Position numbers and translations under genes: made by a program
Assembly: GCF_000485905.1 (NCBI RefSeq)
Contig: NC_022664.1
Location: 434,001 to 498,000, forward strand
Source of the DNA: Spiribacter curvatus
GTDB taxonomy: Bacteria > Pseudomonadota > Gammaproteobacteria > Nitrococcales > Nitrococcaceae
Direction of reading: 5' to 3'
Length of the DNA: 64,000 bases
The notes under the pieces: model-generated
What the model was told of the DNA's origin: nothing
What the model saw: the letters and a program-made list of their open reading frames with translations, nothing else
Databases searched by the model: none
Shown: positions 26,001 through 34,845 of the stretch, one piece after another
Numbering within the stretch: position 1 is the first letter of the stretch
Layout: every line of letters begins with the position of its first letter

Positions 26001-26979
26001 AGCGGTTGTGTTCGATGAATCACTGGCGGCGCTTGAGTCGGTCTGGCACGAGACCAGTCATCACATGCAGGCGCTGCGTGATGATCCCGACTGCGCCGAT
26101 GAGGCGCACGAGGCGCTGGCGGATCGTGGCGATCCAGGACTGCGGGCGGCGCTGAGTTTTGATCCGACAGATGATGTCGCTGCGCCGTTCATCAACACCG
26201 GTGTCGCGCCGCGGGTGGCGGTCCTGCGCGAGCAGGGCATCAATAGCCACATCGAGATGGCAGCGGCGTTCGAGCGTGCCGGCTTCGAGCCGGTGGATCT
26301 GCATACCACCGATCTGATGGCCGATCCCACGCGTCTCTCGGACTGCCAGGCCCTGGTGGCCTGTGGCGGCTTTTCCTACGGCGATGTGCTCGGCGCCGGT
26401 AAGGGGTGGGCGCGGACGATCCTGTTCAATGAGCGCCTTCGTCGCGCCTTTGAGGGTTTCTTTGCGCGGCCGGACACGCTGGCGCTGGGTGTCTGCAATG
26501 GCTGCCAGATGCTCTCGGCGCTGCGGGATATCATACCGGGAACGACCTTATGGCCGGATTTCCAGGGCAACCGCTCGCGTCAGTACGAGGCGCGTCTCTC
26601 GCAGGTGGAAGTCCTGCCCTCGCGCTCACTCGTGCTCGGCGATATGGCTGGTTCAAGCCTGCCCATCGTAGTCGCTCATGGCGAGGGGCGGGCGGTATTC
26701 CCCACCGCGACGGGCGCAGCGCAGGCCCAGGCCGCCAGCCTCGTCGGCATGCGCTACATCGACGCGGCGGACGCAGCGGCCGATCGGTATCCGGCCAACC
26801 CTAATGGCTCCCCGGACGGGATCACCGGCCTCTGCAACGCCGACGGTCGGATCACGATCATGATGCCGCACCCCGAGCGGGTGTTTCGCGGTATCCAGCA
26901 CTCGTGGTGTCCAGCGGAATGGGGTGAGGAGGGGGCCTGGATGCGGCTGTTCCGCAACGCCCGTCGGGCGTTGGGTTGA
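23095..26979 (+). CDS. purL: Phosphoribosylformylglycinamidine synthase PurL
   Basis: A 1294-residue single-chain FGAM synthase, matching the large gammaproteobacterial type (E. coli 1295). It converts FGAR and glutamine to FGAM in purine synthesis. The N-terminal PurS-like part is followed by the two ATP-grasp-like synthase halves ([19 protein letters not shown], then [20 protein letters not shown], and [11 protein letters not shown]-like segment). The C-terminal glutamine amidotransferase has [10 protein letters not shown] with the nucleophile Cys and a late His/Glu pair (PHPERVF). Ends 4 bp from the convergent DUF815 gene. Confidence 0.98.
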   Translation: MLIFASHAGAVPVNDARQRERARAAEPALHSLLARAVYFIDTERALTTEERARLGALLDAAPASPDNDDPAVYVVPRLGTISPWASKAGDIAEHCGLSAVLRIERGIAYTGIDHEGAALDPRTRPALHAALHDRMTESVLTAVDEGDGLFATHPSRPLARVDVLGAGDAALAAADAELGLALSVDERGYLVENYQALGRNPTDVELMMFAQANSEHCRHKIFNADWVIDGKTQPESLFAMIRHTHAMRPEGVLSAYSDNAAVIASHEVDRYYPAPSGHYQHSLEPAHLVMKVETHNHPTAISPFAGAATGVGGEIRDEGATGRGARTKAGLAGFSVSNLRIPGAEQPWEVDHGRPGRLASALEIMLDGPIGAARYGNEFGRPQLCGYFRTYEQALPGSGGEEIRGYHKPVMIAGGMGAIAAEQVDKGVAPGGSPLVVLGGPAMLIGLGGGAASSVASGQSAEALDFASVQRSNPEMERRCQEVIDACWRLGDANPIIAIHDVGAGGLSNALPELLDDSDRGGRMELRTIPCAEAGLSPLEIWCNEAQERYVLALDVDRQDTFQAICERERAPFALVGEATDDRQLVLGDAEFDSQPVDIPMDLLLGKPPKMRRDVERLEPPRQPLALRGVSIAEAARRVLRLPTVASKEFLITIVDRSVTGLTGRDQMVGPWQVPVADYGLTLGDYRGYRGEAMAMGERSPVALLDAPASGRMAIAESLTNLMGAAIGRLRTVNLSANWMAACNHPGEEARLYDTVAAVGRSLCPELGISIPVGKDSLSMKTVWESDGEAHAVISPLTLVVSAFAPVADARRAVTPMLEADPASHLYLLDLGGGRRLGGSALAQVYGQLGDTPPDLDDPGAFAAGFDTVQDLLAEGRIKALHDVSDGGLLVTLAEMGFAARTGVAVDVSVLGDDPMAAVFAEEIGAVLQITDADRPAVEAAFDAAGLDVRLRRIGRPTDSEHLLIRHHGAVVFDESLAALESVWHETSHHMQALRDDPDCADEAHEALADRGDPGLRAALSFDPTDDVAAPFINTGVAPRVAVLREQGINSHIEMAAAFERAGFEPVDLHTTDLMADPTRLSDCQALVACGGFSYGDVLGAGKGWARTILFNERLRRAFEGFFARPDTLALGVCNGCQMLSALRDIIPGTTLWPDFQGNRSRQYEARLSQVEVLPSRSLVLGDMAGSSLPIVVAHGEGRAVFPTATGAAQAQAASLVGMRYIDAADAAADRYPANPNGSPDGITGLCNADGRITIMMPHPERVFRGIQHSWCPAEWGEEGAWMRLFRNARRALG

Positions 26980-26983
26980 ACGG

Positions 26984-27865
26984 CTAGCCGCGCGGTGCGG
27001 GGAGGCCTCGGGCGCCGACCCAGTCGCGGGCGAACTGCCAGGCGATCCGGCCGCTCCGGGAACCGCGCTCCAGTGCGAACCGGAGTGCGTCCTCCCGCCA
27101 TTCTGAGCGATCCGGTACGGGCGTCGGGTGTAACTGCCGGACCCAGCATGCGCAGATATCCAGATAACGCGTCTGATCGAAGGGTTGGAACGACAGCCAG
27201 AGTCCGAAGCGCTCGGACAACGAGATCTTCTCTTCCACCGCTTCGCCGGGATGGATCTCGCCATCCACCGATCGCGCCTGTTCGTTTTCAGAGAAGTACT
27301 CCGGAAGGAGATGGCGTCGGTTGGAGGTGGCGTAGATCAGCAGATTCTCCGGCGGTGCCGATACCGAACCGTCGAGGGCGGCCTTAAGCGCCTTGTAGCT
27401 TGGGTCGTCGGCTTCGAACGATAGATCATCGCAGAACAGAATGAACCACTCCGGCCGGCCATGGATGGCGGCGATGATCCGTGGCAGGGCGACCAGATCA
27501 CTGGGCTGCACCTCAATCAGGCGCAGCCCGTCGGTCGCATATTCGTTGAGCAGCGCCTTGATGAGCGATGATTTGCCAGTACCGCGGGCGCCGGACAACA
27601 GCAGATTGTTGGCGGGCAGACCGGCAAGGAACTGACGGGTGTTGCGGTCAGCGGCGTCGCGGGCGCGATCGATGTGCTGGAGCTCGCCGAGGCGAATGGG
27701 ATGGATGTTCGCCACGGGCTCGAGGCCACCTCCCCCGGCATGACCAATCCACCGCGCGGCCGTCGCCTGCGTCCAGTCCACACCAGCGGTGCGCGTGGGC
27801 AGCAGTGGCTCCACCCGGTCGAGCAGTGCTTCAATCCGATCGGCGATATGGTCCAGTCGATCCAT
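26984..27865 (-). CDS. DUF815 family AAA ATPase
   Basis: A 293-residue P-loop ATPase of unknown cellular role. Walker A is GARGTGKSSLIKAL near residues 94-107; Walker B FILFCDDLSFE near 140-150; a sensor region reads IYATSNRRHLLPEYF. The C-terminal segment RFGLWLSFQPFDQ is characteristic of DUF815 proteins (E. coli has none; common in pseudomonads and purple bacteria). Function unknown. It ends 4 bp from purL and diverges from the DUF2007 gene, with only 22 bp between the two starts. Confidence 0.85.
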   Translation of the reverse strand: MDRLDHIADRIEALLDRVEPLLPTRTAGVDWTQATAARWIGHAGGGGLEPVANIHPIRLGELQHIDRARDAADRNTRQFLAGLPANNLLLSGARGTGKSSLIKALLNEYATDGLRLIEVQPSDLVALPRIIAAIHGRPEWFILFCDDLSFEADDPSYKALKAALDGSVSAPPENLLIYATSNRRHLLPEYFSENEQARSVDGEIHPGEAVEEKISLSERFGLWLSFQPFDQTRYLDICACWVRQLHPTPVPDRSEWREDALRFALERGSRSGRIAWQFARDWVGARGLPAPRG

Positions 27866-27887
27866 ACGCCTATGTTAGCCTCTCCGG

Positions 27888-28220
27888 ATGGAAAAGGCAG
27901 CGGGCAATCTAAAGCGTGTCTACACTGTCGCCGACCCGCTGATCGCCGGCCACATCGAGACGATCCTCACTGAACGCGGTATTCACTGCTTTGTGCGTAA
28001 CCGATTTCTGACCGGCGCGGCCGGCGAGATACCGCCGTTGGAGGCGTGGCCGGAGGTCTGGGTGGCGGCCGAGGACGAGGCCGTGTCTCAACGCCTGATC
28101 GATGAAGTGGTCGGTCCACCGGATGCCCCGGTGGGTAATGACTGGCAGTGCCCCGACTGTGGCGAGACCATCGAGGGGCAGTTTGCGGAATGCTGGCGCT
28201 GCGGAGGGCGCCCCGAATGA
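27888..28220 (+). CDS. DUF2007 domain protein with C-terminal zinc ribbon
   Basis: A 110-residue protein. Residues about 8-75 resemble the DUF2007 putative signal-transducing domain (VYTVADPLIAGHIETILTERGI, PEVWVAAEDE). Residues 87-107 form a small zinc ribbon (CPDCGE then CWRCG). The fold resembles PII-like modules, and no function is known. Its stop overlaps the start of the ABC-F gene (ATGA), so the two are translated together; that suggests a shared role, perhaps at the ribosome, but this is inference. Confidence 0.8.
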   Translation: MEKAAGNLKRVYTVADPLIAGHIETILTERGIHCFVRNRFLTGAAGEIPPLEAWPEVWVAAEDEAVSQRLIDEVVGPPDAPVGNDWQCPDCGETIEGQFAECWRCGGRPE

Positions 28221-30181
28221 TTCAGCTACGCGATGTAACGCTCCGGCTCGGCCCGGACCCGCTACTGGAAGCGGCCCGCCTGACCGTTCACGCCGGCAGC
28301 AAGCTGGGACTGGTCGGCGCCAATGGCACCGGCAAGTCGACGCTGTTCGCATTGTTGCGGGGCGAGCTGTCGGTGGATGCCGGCGATGTCTCACTGCCCA
28401 ATGACTGGCGTATCGCCTGGATGGCGCAGGAGACACCGGGACTGCCGCGGCCAGCCATCGAGTATGTGCTCGACGGCGATGAGGCGCTGCGTGCCGCCGA
28501 GGCGGAAGTCGAGGCGGCGGAGGCCAGTGGTGATGGTGAGCGGATCGCCTATGCCCACGCCGATTTCGGTGCCGCTGATGGGTATGATGCCCGGGCCCGC
28601 GCGGGCATGCTGCTGCATGGTCTGGGCTTTGAACCCTCGGTGCAGGAGCGCCCGGTCAGCGACTTCTCCGGTGGCTGGCGAGTGCGGCTCAACCTTGCGC
28701 GGGCGCTGATGGCGCCTTCGGATCTGTTGCTGCTCGACGAGCCCACCAACCATCTCGATCTGGAAACGGTGATCTGGCTTGAGCAGTGGCTGCAGGGCTA
28801 TCAGGGCACACTGATCCTCATTGCCCATGACCGCGATTTCCTCGATGCCGTGGCGGAAGGCGTCATCCATATCGAGCATCGCCGCCTGCATCAGTATAAC
28901 GGCGGCTACAGTGCCTTCGAGCACCAGCGTGCGGAGCGGCTGGCCCAACAGCAGGCCCTCTATGAGCGCCAGCAGCGCGAGATCTCGCACATGGAGCAGT
29001 TCATCAACCGCTTCCGGGCCAAGGCGACCAAGGCCCGCGCTGCGCAGAGCCGGATCAAGGCGTTGGAGCGTATGGAGACGGTGGCACCTGCCCATGTCGA
29101 CTCGCCGTTCCATTTCCAGTTTCCGCCGGCGCCGGATGCGGGGAATCCCCTGATCGGGTTCGAGGATATGAGTCTGGGGTATGCCGATCAGCCGATTCTC
29201 AGCGGTCTGCGTCAGACGCTGGCGCCTGGCGACCGGATTGGACTGCTGGGGCGTAATGGCGCCGGCAAGTCGACGCTGATCCGCGCCCTGGCCGGCGATC
29301 TCGAGCCACTGACCGGCCGCATCCAGCGCGCCCGGAATCTGCGCGTCGGCTATTTCGCGCAGCATCAGCTCGAGCAGCTCGATCCAAACGCCAGTCCGGT
29401 CGTCCATCTTCAGCGTATCTCGCCGAAGGCAGAACCACAGAAACTGCGGGATTTCCTTGGTGGTTTCGACTTCCGCGGCAACCAGGCGCTGGACCCCGTG
29501 GCGCCGTTCTCCGGGGGGGAGAAGGCACGGCTCGTACTTGCGATACTGGTCTGGCAGGCCCCCAATCTGCTACTCCTCGACGAGCCGACCAACCATCTCG
29601 ATCTGGAAATGCGCCATGCCCTGAATCTGGCGCTACAGGCGTTTGAAGGCGCCGTCGTGGTGGTCTCTCATGATCGCTACCTGCTCGAGAGTACGGTGGC
29701 TGATTACTGGCTGGTCGCCGGCGGGAGCGTGACCGAATTCAAGGGCGACCTCAACGACTATCGGCGCTGGCTGGCCCGCGACGATCGGGACAATCGGCGC
29801 GCCGCGCGTCATGCCGCTGAGACCGGCACCGGGATGGCCGCTGAGCCGGCGCCGACTGCCACCTCGGTGAAACCGGCCGCAGCATCTGCGCCGGCGCCAA
29901 AGACGGCAGCACAGACCAAGGCTTTACTGCGGCCGCTGGAAAAGCGGGTCCGCCAGGCGGAAACCACCGTCGAACGGATTGATACCCGACTCAGTGAGCT
30001 GGAAGAGCAGTTGGCGGATCCGGCCCTCTATGCCGCTGATGCGGGCGAGTCGCTGAATGACTTGTTGAGTGAACAGCGCCAGCTCCAGCAGACCAAAGCC
30101 GATGCCGAGGCCGAATGGATGGCGGCTGAAGAGGCGCTTGAGACGGCACGGGTTGATGCCGGAGTCGGCCAGACCGCCTGA
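28217..30181 (+). CDS. yheS: ABC-F family ATPase, YheS-like
   Basis: A 654-residue soluble ATPase with two ABC modules and no membrane domain. Walker A motifs are GANGTGKST near residue 36 and GRNGAGKST near 346; signature motifs are SDFSGGWRVR and APFSGGEKAR, each followed by [14 protein letters not shown]. The linker between modules is rich in Arg/Lys/Gln (P-site tRNA interaction motif in this family). The C terminus is a coiled coil. ABC-F proteins act on ribosomes, rescuing or tuning translation. The start ATG is embedded in the stop of the DUF2007 gene. YheS is preferred over Uup from length and motif spacing. Confidence 0.88.
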   Translation: MIQLRDVTLRLGPDPLLEAARLTVHAGSKLGLVGANGTGKSTLFALLRGELSVDAGDVSLPNDWRIAWMAQETPGLPRPAIEYVLDGDEALRAAEAEVEAAEASGDGERIAYAHADFGAADGYDARARAGMLLHGLGFEPSVQERPVSDFSGGWRVRLNLARALMAPSDLLLLDEPTNHLDLETVIWLEQWLQGYQGTLILIAHDRDFLDAVAEGVIHIEHRRLHQYNGGYSAFEHQRAERLAQQQALYERQQREISHMEQFINRFRAKATKARAAQSRIKALERMETVAPAHVDSPFHFQFPPAPDAGNPLIGFEDMSLGYADQPILSGLRQTLAPGDRIGLLGRNGAGKSTLIRALAGDLEPLTGRIQRARNLRVGYFAQHQLEQLDPNASPVVHLQRISPKAEPQKLRDFLGGFDFRGNQALDPVAPFSGGEKARLVLAILVWQAPNLLLLDEPTNHLDLEMRHALNLALQAFEGAVVVVSHDRYLLESTVADYWLVAGGSVTEFKGDLNDYRRWLARDDRDNRRAARHAAETGTGMAAEPAPTATSVKPAAASAPAPKTAAQTKALLRPLEKRVRQAETTVERIDTRLSELEEQLADPALYAADAGESLNDLLSEQRQLQQTKADAEAEWMAAEEALETARVDAGVGQTA

Positions 30182-30193
30182 TGCCGCCGGCCT

Positions 30194-30222
30194 TTGCCTC
30201 TGGCCGCGCGCCTGCGTATTCT
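30194..30222 (+). promoter_or_regulatory. Candidate sigma-70 promoter for the livK-like gene
   Basis: TTGCCT (30194-30199) and TATTCT (30217-30222) are separated by 17 bp, each with four matches to consensus, in the 83-bp gap before the binding-protein gene. Moderate match only. Confidence 0.4.
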
Positions 30223-30264
30223 CGAGGTTGAACCCATTTGTAACCTTCCAGCGGAGTGTTGGAC

Positions 30265-31476
30265 ATGAGAATCAATGGCAAACTAGCAGGTGCGTTTGGC
30301 GCCCTGTCCCTGGCGGTCGCCGCCGGCGGCGCGCAGGCCGAGCTGAAAGTCGGGGCGCTGCTCCCGCTCACCGGTGATCTGCAGGCTTATGGTGAGAGCT
30401 CGCGCAACGGTATCAACCTCGCGGCCAGTGAAATCAATGATGCCGGCGGCGTTCTCGGCGAGCCGATGGTCATCGAAATCGCCGACACACAGACCGAACC
30501 GCAGTCCGGTGTCGACGCCGCCCAGCGTCTGGTCTCCGTGCAGGGCGTCTCGGCGATCGTCGGCGCACTCTCCAGTGGTGTGACCATCCCGGTGGCAAGC
30601 AGCGTCTCAGCGAGCGAGGGCATCCCGCAGATTTCCGGCGCCTCCACCTCGCCAGTGATGACAGACCTCGAGGACAATGACTTCCTCTTCCGCACCACAC
30701 CCTCGGATGCGTTCCAGGGCACCGCGCTCGCCGAAGTGGCAGCGGATAAGGACATGGACAGTGTCGGCATCCTGTATATCAACAACGATTATGGCGAGGG
30801 CCTTGCCGATGCCTTCACCGACTCATTCGAGGCGGCCGGTGGTGAAGTGGTGGGTCGCACCGGCTATGAGCCAGGGCTTTCCTCCTATCGCGGTGAACTC
30901 AGTCAGGTCTCCGATGGTGAATCGCCGCTGTTGCTGATTGGTTATCCGGAAAACGGCCAGACCATCCTGCGGCAGGCGCTTGAGGGCGCGCACTTCAGCG
31001 AATTCCTGTTCACTGACGGGATGAAGTCACCACAGATTGTGGAAAACCTGGGTGCCCAGTACCTCAACGGCAGCGCCGGCACCGTGCCCCAGGCCCGTGA
31101 CGACACCGATGCCGCGCAGCACTTCCGTGACGCCTATGAGGCGAACTATGGCGAGCTGCCGCCGGTACCCTACATCGACACCGCCTACGATGCGGTCTAT
31201 ACCATCGCGCTGGCCGCGGTAGCCGCTGACAGCACGGATCCGGTGGACATCCGTGATCACCTCCGCGCGATCAATGACCCTGACGGCGAGGTTGTCGGTC
31301 CCGGCGATTTCGCTGAAGCCGCGGATCTATTGAATGCCGGCGAAGCCGTGAACTATGAAGGCGCTTCGGGCAGTGTCAACTACGATGCCAACGGTGATGT
31401 GGCCGGTACGTTTGGTCACTGGGAAATCCAGAATGGCGAGTACAAGACCATCCGCGTCTTCGAGCCGTCGATGTAA
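30265..31476 (+). CDS. livK: Branched-chain amino-acid-type ABC transporter substrate-binding protein
   Basis: A 403-residue periplasmic binding protein (type I fold, Leu/Ile/Val family) from the ATG at 30265, with GCGGAG as ribosome site; GTG at 30256 is an alternative. The signal peptide ends at AQA. The mature N terminus LKVGALLPLTGDLQAYGES is typical, with AASEINDAGGVLG, the VSAIVGALSSGVTIP loop and INNDYGEGLADAF. It is strongly acidic, fitting a halophile. It faces the livGFHM genes tail to tail rather than leading them. Amino acids are the likely cargo, but related proteins also bind urea or amides. Confidence 0.88.
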   Translation: MRINGKLAGAFGALSLAVAAGGAQAELKVGALLPLTGDLQAYGESSRNGINLAASEINDAGGVLGEPMVIEIADTQTEPQSGVDAAQRLVSVQGVSAIVGALSSGVTIPVASSVSASEGIPQISGASTSPVMTDLEDNDFLFRTTPSDAFQGTALAEVAADKDMDSVGILYINNDYGEGLADAFTDSFEAAGGEVVGRTGYEPGLSSYRGELSQVSDGESPLLLIGYPENGQTILRQALEGAHFSEFLFTDGMKSPQIVENLGAQYLNGSAGTVPQARDDTDAAQHFRDAYEANYGELPPVPYIDTAYDAVYTIALAAVAADSTDPVDIRDHLRAINDPDGEVVGPGDFAEAADLLNAGEAVNYEGASGSVNYDANGDVAGTFGHWEIQNGEYKTIRVFEPSM

Positions 31477-31512
31477 TCGCCCGCATCATCCGCCGATTCC
31501 ACCGGTGTGTGT

Positions 31513-31550
31513 CCCGCAAACGCCCCGATATGCTCGGGGCGTTCAGCGGG
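31513..31550. terminator. Hairpin between convergent livK-like and livM genes
   Basis: A perfect 10-bp stem (31519-31528 with 31534-31543, loop TATGC) is enclosed by a second 5-bp stem (31513-31517 with 31546-31550). It reaches the livM stop codon. On the minus strand it is followed by only three T residues. It probably serves both converging transcripts. Confidence 0.6.
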
Positions 31551-32478
31551 TTTCCTTGCCCGGCATCGGTGGTCGCTTCTCCGGTAGCAATCCCTGCGGC
31601 CGACTCACCAGAATGATCTGCAGCAGCACCCCGATCAGGAACACCCGGAACGCACTTTCGCTGCCGATCAGCGCGGTGGGGACGAGCCCCGCGATCATCT
31701 CCGTGGACGACCAGATCAACCAGACCACCAGCGCGCCGAGCATCGCGCCCATGTTGTTGCCACTACCGCCGGCGATCAGCATGACCCAGACCAGAAAGGT
31801 CCCGTAGAGCGGGCGGAACGCCTCCGGGCTGACAAAGCCAACAAAATGCGCGTAGAGCCCACCGCCCAGCGCCATGATGCATGAGCCGACGACGAAGGCC
31901 TGCAACCGGAATCGGGCGACATCCTTGCCGGCTGCCTCGGTCGCCGCCTCGTTATCGCGGATGGCCCGCAGGACGCGCCCCCAGGGGGAGCGGCGGGCGA
32001 TCTCTACGAGTAACCAGGTCAGTGCCACGAAGGCGGCGATGACCAGCAGATAGCCCTCGTTGCTGATGTCGAACGGTGTATCGATGCCGGGAATCCCACG
32101 GGTCCCGTTACTGAGCCAGCCCTCATTGACGAAGAACAAGCGGATGATCTCGGCAATGCCGATGGTGGCGATCGCCAGATAGTCCGTGCGCAGCCGTGCG
32201 GTGATACGGCCGACTACCCAGGCGATGGGCAGACAGACGATGATCGATCCCGCCAGCCCCACGAGAAATGGCAGATCAAAGCCGCCGATGCGCTGATCCG
32301 CCGGGCCGGTGGTGAGGATCGCCGTCGCATAGGCGCCCACCGCAAAAAATCCGGCGATACCGATGTTGAACTGCCCGGTCATTCCCCATTGCATGTTCAG
32401 CCCGAGGGCCATGATGGCGTAGATGCCCACCAGGTTGAGGAAGAAGACCGCATAGGCGGCCAGTCCCACGATATCCAT
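31543..32478 (-). CDS. livM: Branched-chain amino-acid-type ABC transporter permease LivM
   Basis: A 311-residue inner-membrane permease with eight or more hydrophobic segments. Typical LivM features are NLVGIYAIMALGLNMQWG near the N terminus, the GFFAVGAYATAIL segment and the coupling loop RSPWGRVLRAIRDNEAATEAAGKD that contacts the ATPases. It is last in the slyD-livGFHM run and its start overlaps the livH stop by one base (TAATG). Confidence 0.92.
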   Translation of the reverse strand: MDIVGLAAYAVFFLNLVGIYAIMALGLNMQWGMTGQFNIGIAGFFAVGAYATAILTTGPADQRIGGFDLPFLVGLAGSIIVCLPIAWVVGRITARLRTDYLAIATIGIAEIIRLFFVNEGWLSNGTRGIPGIDTPFDISNEGYLLVIAAFVALTWLLVEIARRSPWGRVLRAIRDNEAATEAAGKDVARFRLQAFVVGSCIMALGGGLYAHFVGFVSPEAFRPLYGTFLVWVMLIAGGSGNNMGAMLGALVVWLIWSSTEMIAGLVPTALIGSESAFRVFLIGVLLQIILVSRPQGLLPEKRPPMPGKETR

Positions 32479-33338
32479 TACGCATTCCCCTTGATGATGC
32501 CCTGCGGCCGGAACACCAGCGTCGTGACCATGATGGCGAAGGCCACGGCGGGCTTGTAGGCCCCCGGGATCACCAGGGTGGAAAGCTCCATGGCGCAGCC
32601 GATGACCAGCCCACCGAGGATGGCGCCATAGGGGCGCCCGATCCCGCCGAGGATGGTTGCCGCGAAGATGGGGAGTAGCAGCGTCCAGCCCATGACCGGG
32701 TGCAGTCGTGTGTCCATGCCCAGGAACACACCGGCCGCCGCCGCGAGGGCGCCGCCGATGGCCCAGGTCCAGATGATCACCCGGTTGGCGGGGATCCCGG
32801 TCACCAGTGCCAGGTCCATGTTGTCGCTCATCGCCCGCATCGCCTTACCCATGCGGGTGCGGGTCAGGAACAGATGGACGGCGAAGACCAGACCGGCCGC
32901 GGCGGCGAAGATCAGAAGATGATCGGGTTTGAGCGTGAGTGGTCCGATTCGCCATGGCAGCTGGATACCGGATTGGTACACCTGGTTGCTGCCACCCCAG
33001 ACCATCTGGATGACAGAGCGCAGCACCAGCGCTGTGGCGAATGATGAGATGAGCAGGATAACCGGTTGGACACGGCGGATGCGTCGATAGACGATCTGGT
33101 CGATCGCGATCGCAAGCAGCGCTGTCAGTCCCATGGCGACCGGCAGGGCGGCCAGCACCGGGAGGTTGAAGACGGTCACCACCGTCAGCGCGAAGTACGC
33201 GCCGATCGCCATGAAATCGCCATGCGCGAAATGCGCAAAGCGCAGCACGCCAAAGATCATGGTGGCACCGACTGCGCCGAGCGCGAGGATGCTGCCGAGC
33301 AGGATGCCATTGATGAGAAGCTGGATGACCTCGATCAT
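32478..33338 (-). CDS. livH: Branched-chain amino-acid-type ABC transporter permease LivH
   Basis: A 286-residue inner-membrane permease. Its N terminus IQLLINGILLGSILALGAVG and the following FGVLRFAHFAHGDFMAIGAY are diagnostic of LivH. The EAA-like cytoplasmic loop (TRMGKAMRAMSDNMDLALVTGI) binds the ATPase subunits. It pairs with LivM to form the channel. It lies 6 bp after livF and overlaps livM by one base. Confidence 0.93.
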   Translation of the reverse strand: MIEVIQLLINGILLGSILALGAVGATMIFGVLRFAHFAHGDFMAIGAYFALTVVTVFNLPVLAALPVAMGLTALLAIAIDQIVYRRIRRVQPVILLISSFATALVLRSVIQMVWGGSNQVYQSGIQLPWRIGPLTLKPDHLLIFAAAAGLVFAVHLFLTRTRMGKAMRAMSDNMDLALVTGIPANRVIIWTWAIGGALAAAAGVFLGMDTRLHPVMGWTLLLPIFAATILGGIGRPYGAILGGLVIGCAMELSTLVIPGAYKPAVAFAIMVTTLVFRPQGIIKGNA

Positions 33339-33344
33339 TTGCCG

Positions 33345-34049
33345 TTATCCGCCCAGGAACATTTCCGCGACCTCGGGATTCGCGAGGAGCCCAGGGCCGG
33401 TGTCTTCATAGCGATTCTCGCCGGTGGCCAGGACATAACCCCGATCCGCGGCGGCGAGCGCCTGGCGAGCATTCTGTTCGACCATCAGCACACCGATACC
33501 GAGCTGGTTGATGCCCTTGATGCGCTCGAAGGTCTCGTCGATCAGCCGGGGAGACAGGCCCGCTGTCGGTTCGTCGAGCATGAGCAGGCTCGGCTCAACC
33601 ATCAATGCACGGCCCATGGCCACCATCTGGCGCTCGCCACCAGACATCACCCCGGCCTGCTGGTGGCGACGCTCTTTGAGGCGGGGGAAGATCTCGAAGA
33701 CCTTCTCCATCCGCGGAGCGTTTGGCCCGCGCAGGACGTAGGCACCGAGCTCCAGATTCTCCACCACGCTCAGCGACGGAAAGACATTGGCCTCCTGCGG
33801 GACATAGGCAATACCGCGCCCGACCATCTGCTCAGGGGGGTGATTGGTGATGTCGTCGCCGCGATAGGTCACGCGCCCGGTGCGAATGGGGACCAGCCCG
33901 AAGACCGCCTTCATGGCCGTTGATTTGCCCGCTCCATTGGGACCAACGATGACGACGATCTCGTCCGCACCAACGTGCAGATGCGTATTGCGCAGGATAT
34001 CGACACCACCATAACCCGCGTAGAGGCCCTCAGCGTTAAGCAGGCTCAT
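33345..34049 (-). CDS. livF: Branched-chain amino-acid-type ABC transporter ATPase LivF
   Basis: A 234-residue ABC ATPase. Walker A GPNGAGKST near residues 37-45, signature MSGGERQMVAMGRALM and Walker B LLMLDEPTAGLSP are intact; VLMVEQNARQAL contains the switch His/Gln region. The short form without the LivG-specific insert identifies LivF. Its start overlaps the livG stop by 4 bp (ATGA). Confidence 0.93.
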   Translation of the reverse strand: MSLLNAEGLYAGYGGVDILRNTHLHVGADEIVVIVGPNGAGKSTAMKAVFGLVPIRTGRVTYRGDDITNHPPEQMVGRGIAYVPQEANVFPSLSVVENLELGAYVLRGPNAPRMEKVFEIFPRLKERRHQQAGVMSGGERQMVAMGRALMVEPSLLMLDEPTAGLSPRLIDETFERIKGINQLGIGVLMVEQNARQALAAADRGYVLATGENRYEDTGPGLLANPEVAEMFLGG

Positions 34050-34831
34050 GATGTAGCGGCCCCCTGATCGCCGCTTCCGCCAGTCCCAAGGTAGGCCTCA
34101 CGGACCTGTGGATTCTCACGCAGCGTCGCCATGTCGCCATGAGCAATCAACTCGCCATTGGCCATGACCATTACCGGATCGCAGAGTCGGGCGATGAGGT
34201 CCATGTCGTGCTCGATCACGCAGAAGGTATAACCGCGCTCACGGTTGAGGCGCTCGATGGCATCGGCCAGCTTGCCGAGCAGGGTCCGGTTGACGCCCGC
34301 GCCAGGCTCATCAAGTAGTACCGCCTTGGCATCGGTCATCATCGTCCGGCCGAGGTCGAGCAGTTTCTTCTGTCCACCGGACAGATTGCCCGCCAGCTCG
34401 TCGCGCAGATGATCGATCTCGAGGAACTCGAGGACCTCATCCGCCTTGCGCAGGATCTCGCGATCCTCCCTTACCACTGTCGGCCAGCGTAGCCAGCTCT
34501 GGAGAAGGTTCTCGCCGCGCTGTCGGGCCGGCACGACCATGAGGTTCTCGCGAACGGTCATGCGTGAGAATTCGTGAGGGATCTGGAAAGTCCGCACCAG
34601 CCCCTTGTGAAAGAGCTGATGGGTGGGGAGCCCGGTGATATCTTCACCGCGCAGGCGGATGACGCCACTGTCAGGCGGCAGTGCGCCGGCAATGATGCTG
34701 AAAAGCGTCGATTTGCCGGCGCCGTTGGGGCCGATCAGCCCTGTCACGCTGCCTTCGGCGACCGTGAAGGAAACCGACCGCACTGCCTGCAGGCCACCGA
34801 ATGCCCGGGAAATCCGCTCGATTTCAATCAC
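34046..34831 (-). CDS. livG: Branched-chain amino-acid-type ABC transporter ATPase LivG
   Basis: A 261-residue ABC ATPase starting at GTG 34831, with AGGGG upstream. Walker A GPNGAGKST, signature LSGGQKKLLDLGRTMM and Walker B AVLLDEPGAGVN; the G-A-G-V-N after Walker B and the insert between A and signature are typical of LivG. It lies 14 bp after slyD on the same strand and starts the order livG-livF-livH-livM, which differs from the E. coli order (HMGF). Confidence 0.93.
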   Translation of the reverse strand: MIEIERISRAFGGLQAVRSVSFTVAEGSVTGLIGPNGAGKSTLFSIIAGALPPDSGVIRLRGEDITGLPTHQLFHKGLVRTFQIPHEFSRMTVRENLMVVPARQRGENLLQSWLRWPTVVREDREILRKADEVLEFLEIDHLRDELAGNLSGGQKKLLDLGRTMMTDAKAVLLDEPGAGVNRTLLGKLADAIERLNRERGYTFCVIEHDMDLIARLCDPVMVMANGELIAHGDMATLRENPQVREAYLGTGGSGDQGAATS

Positions 34832-34845
34832 GATGTGCCCCTAGG

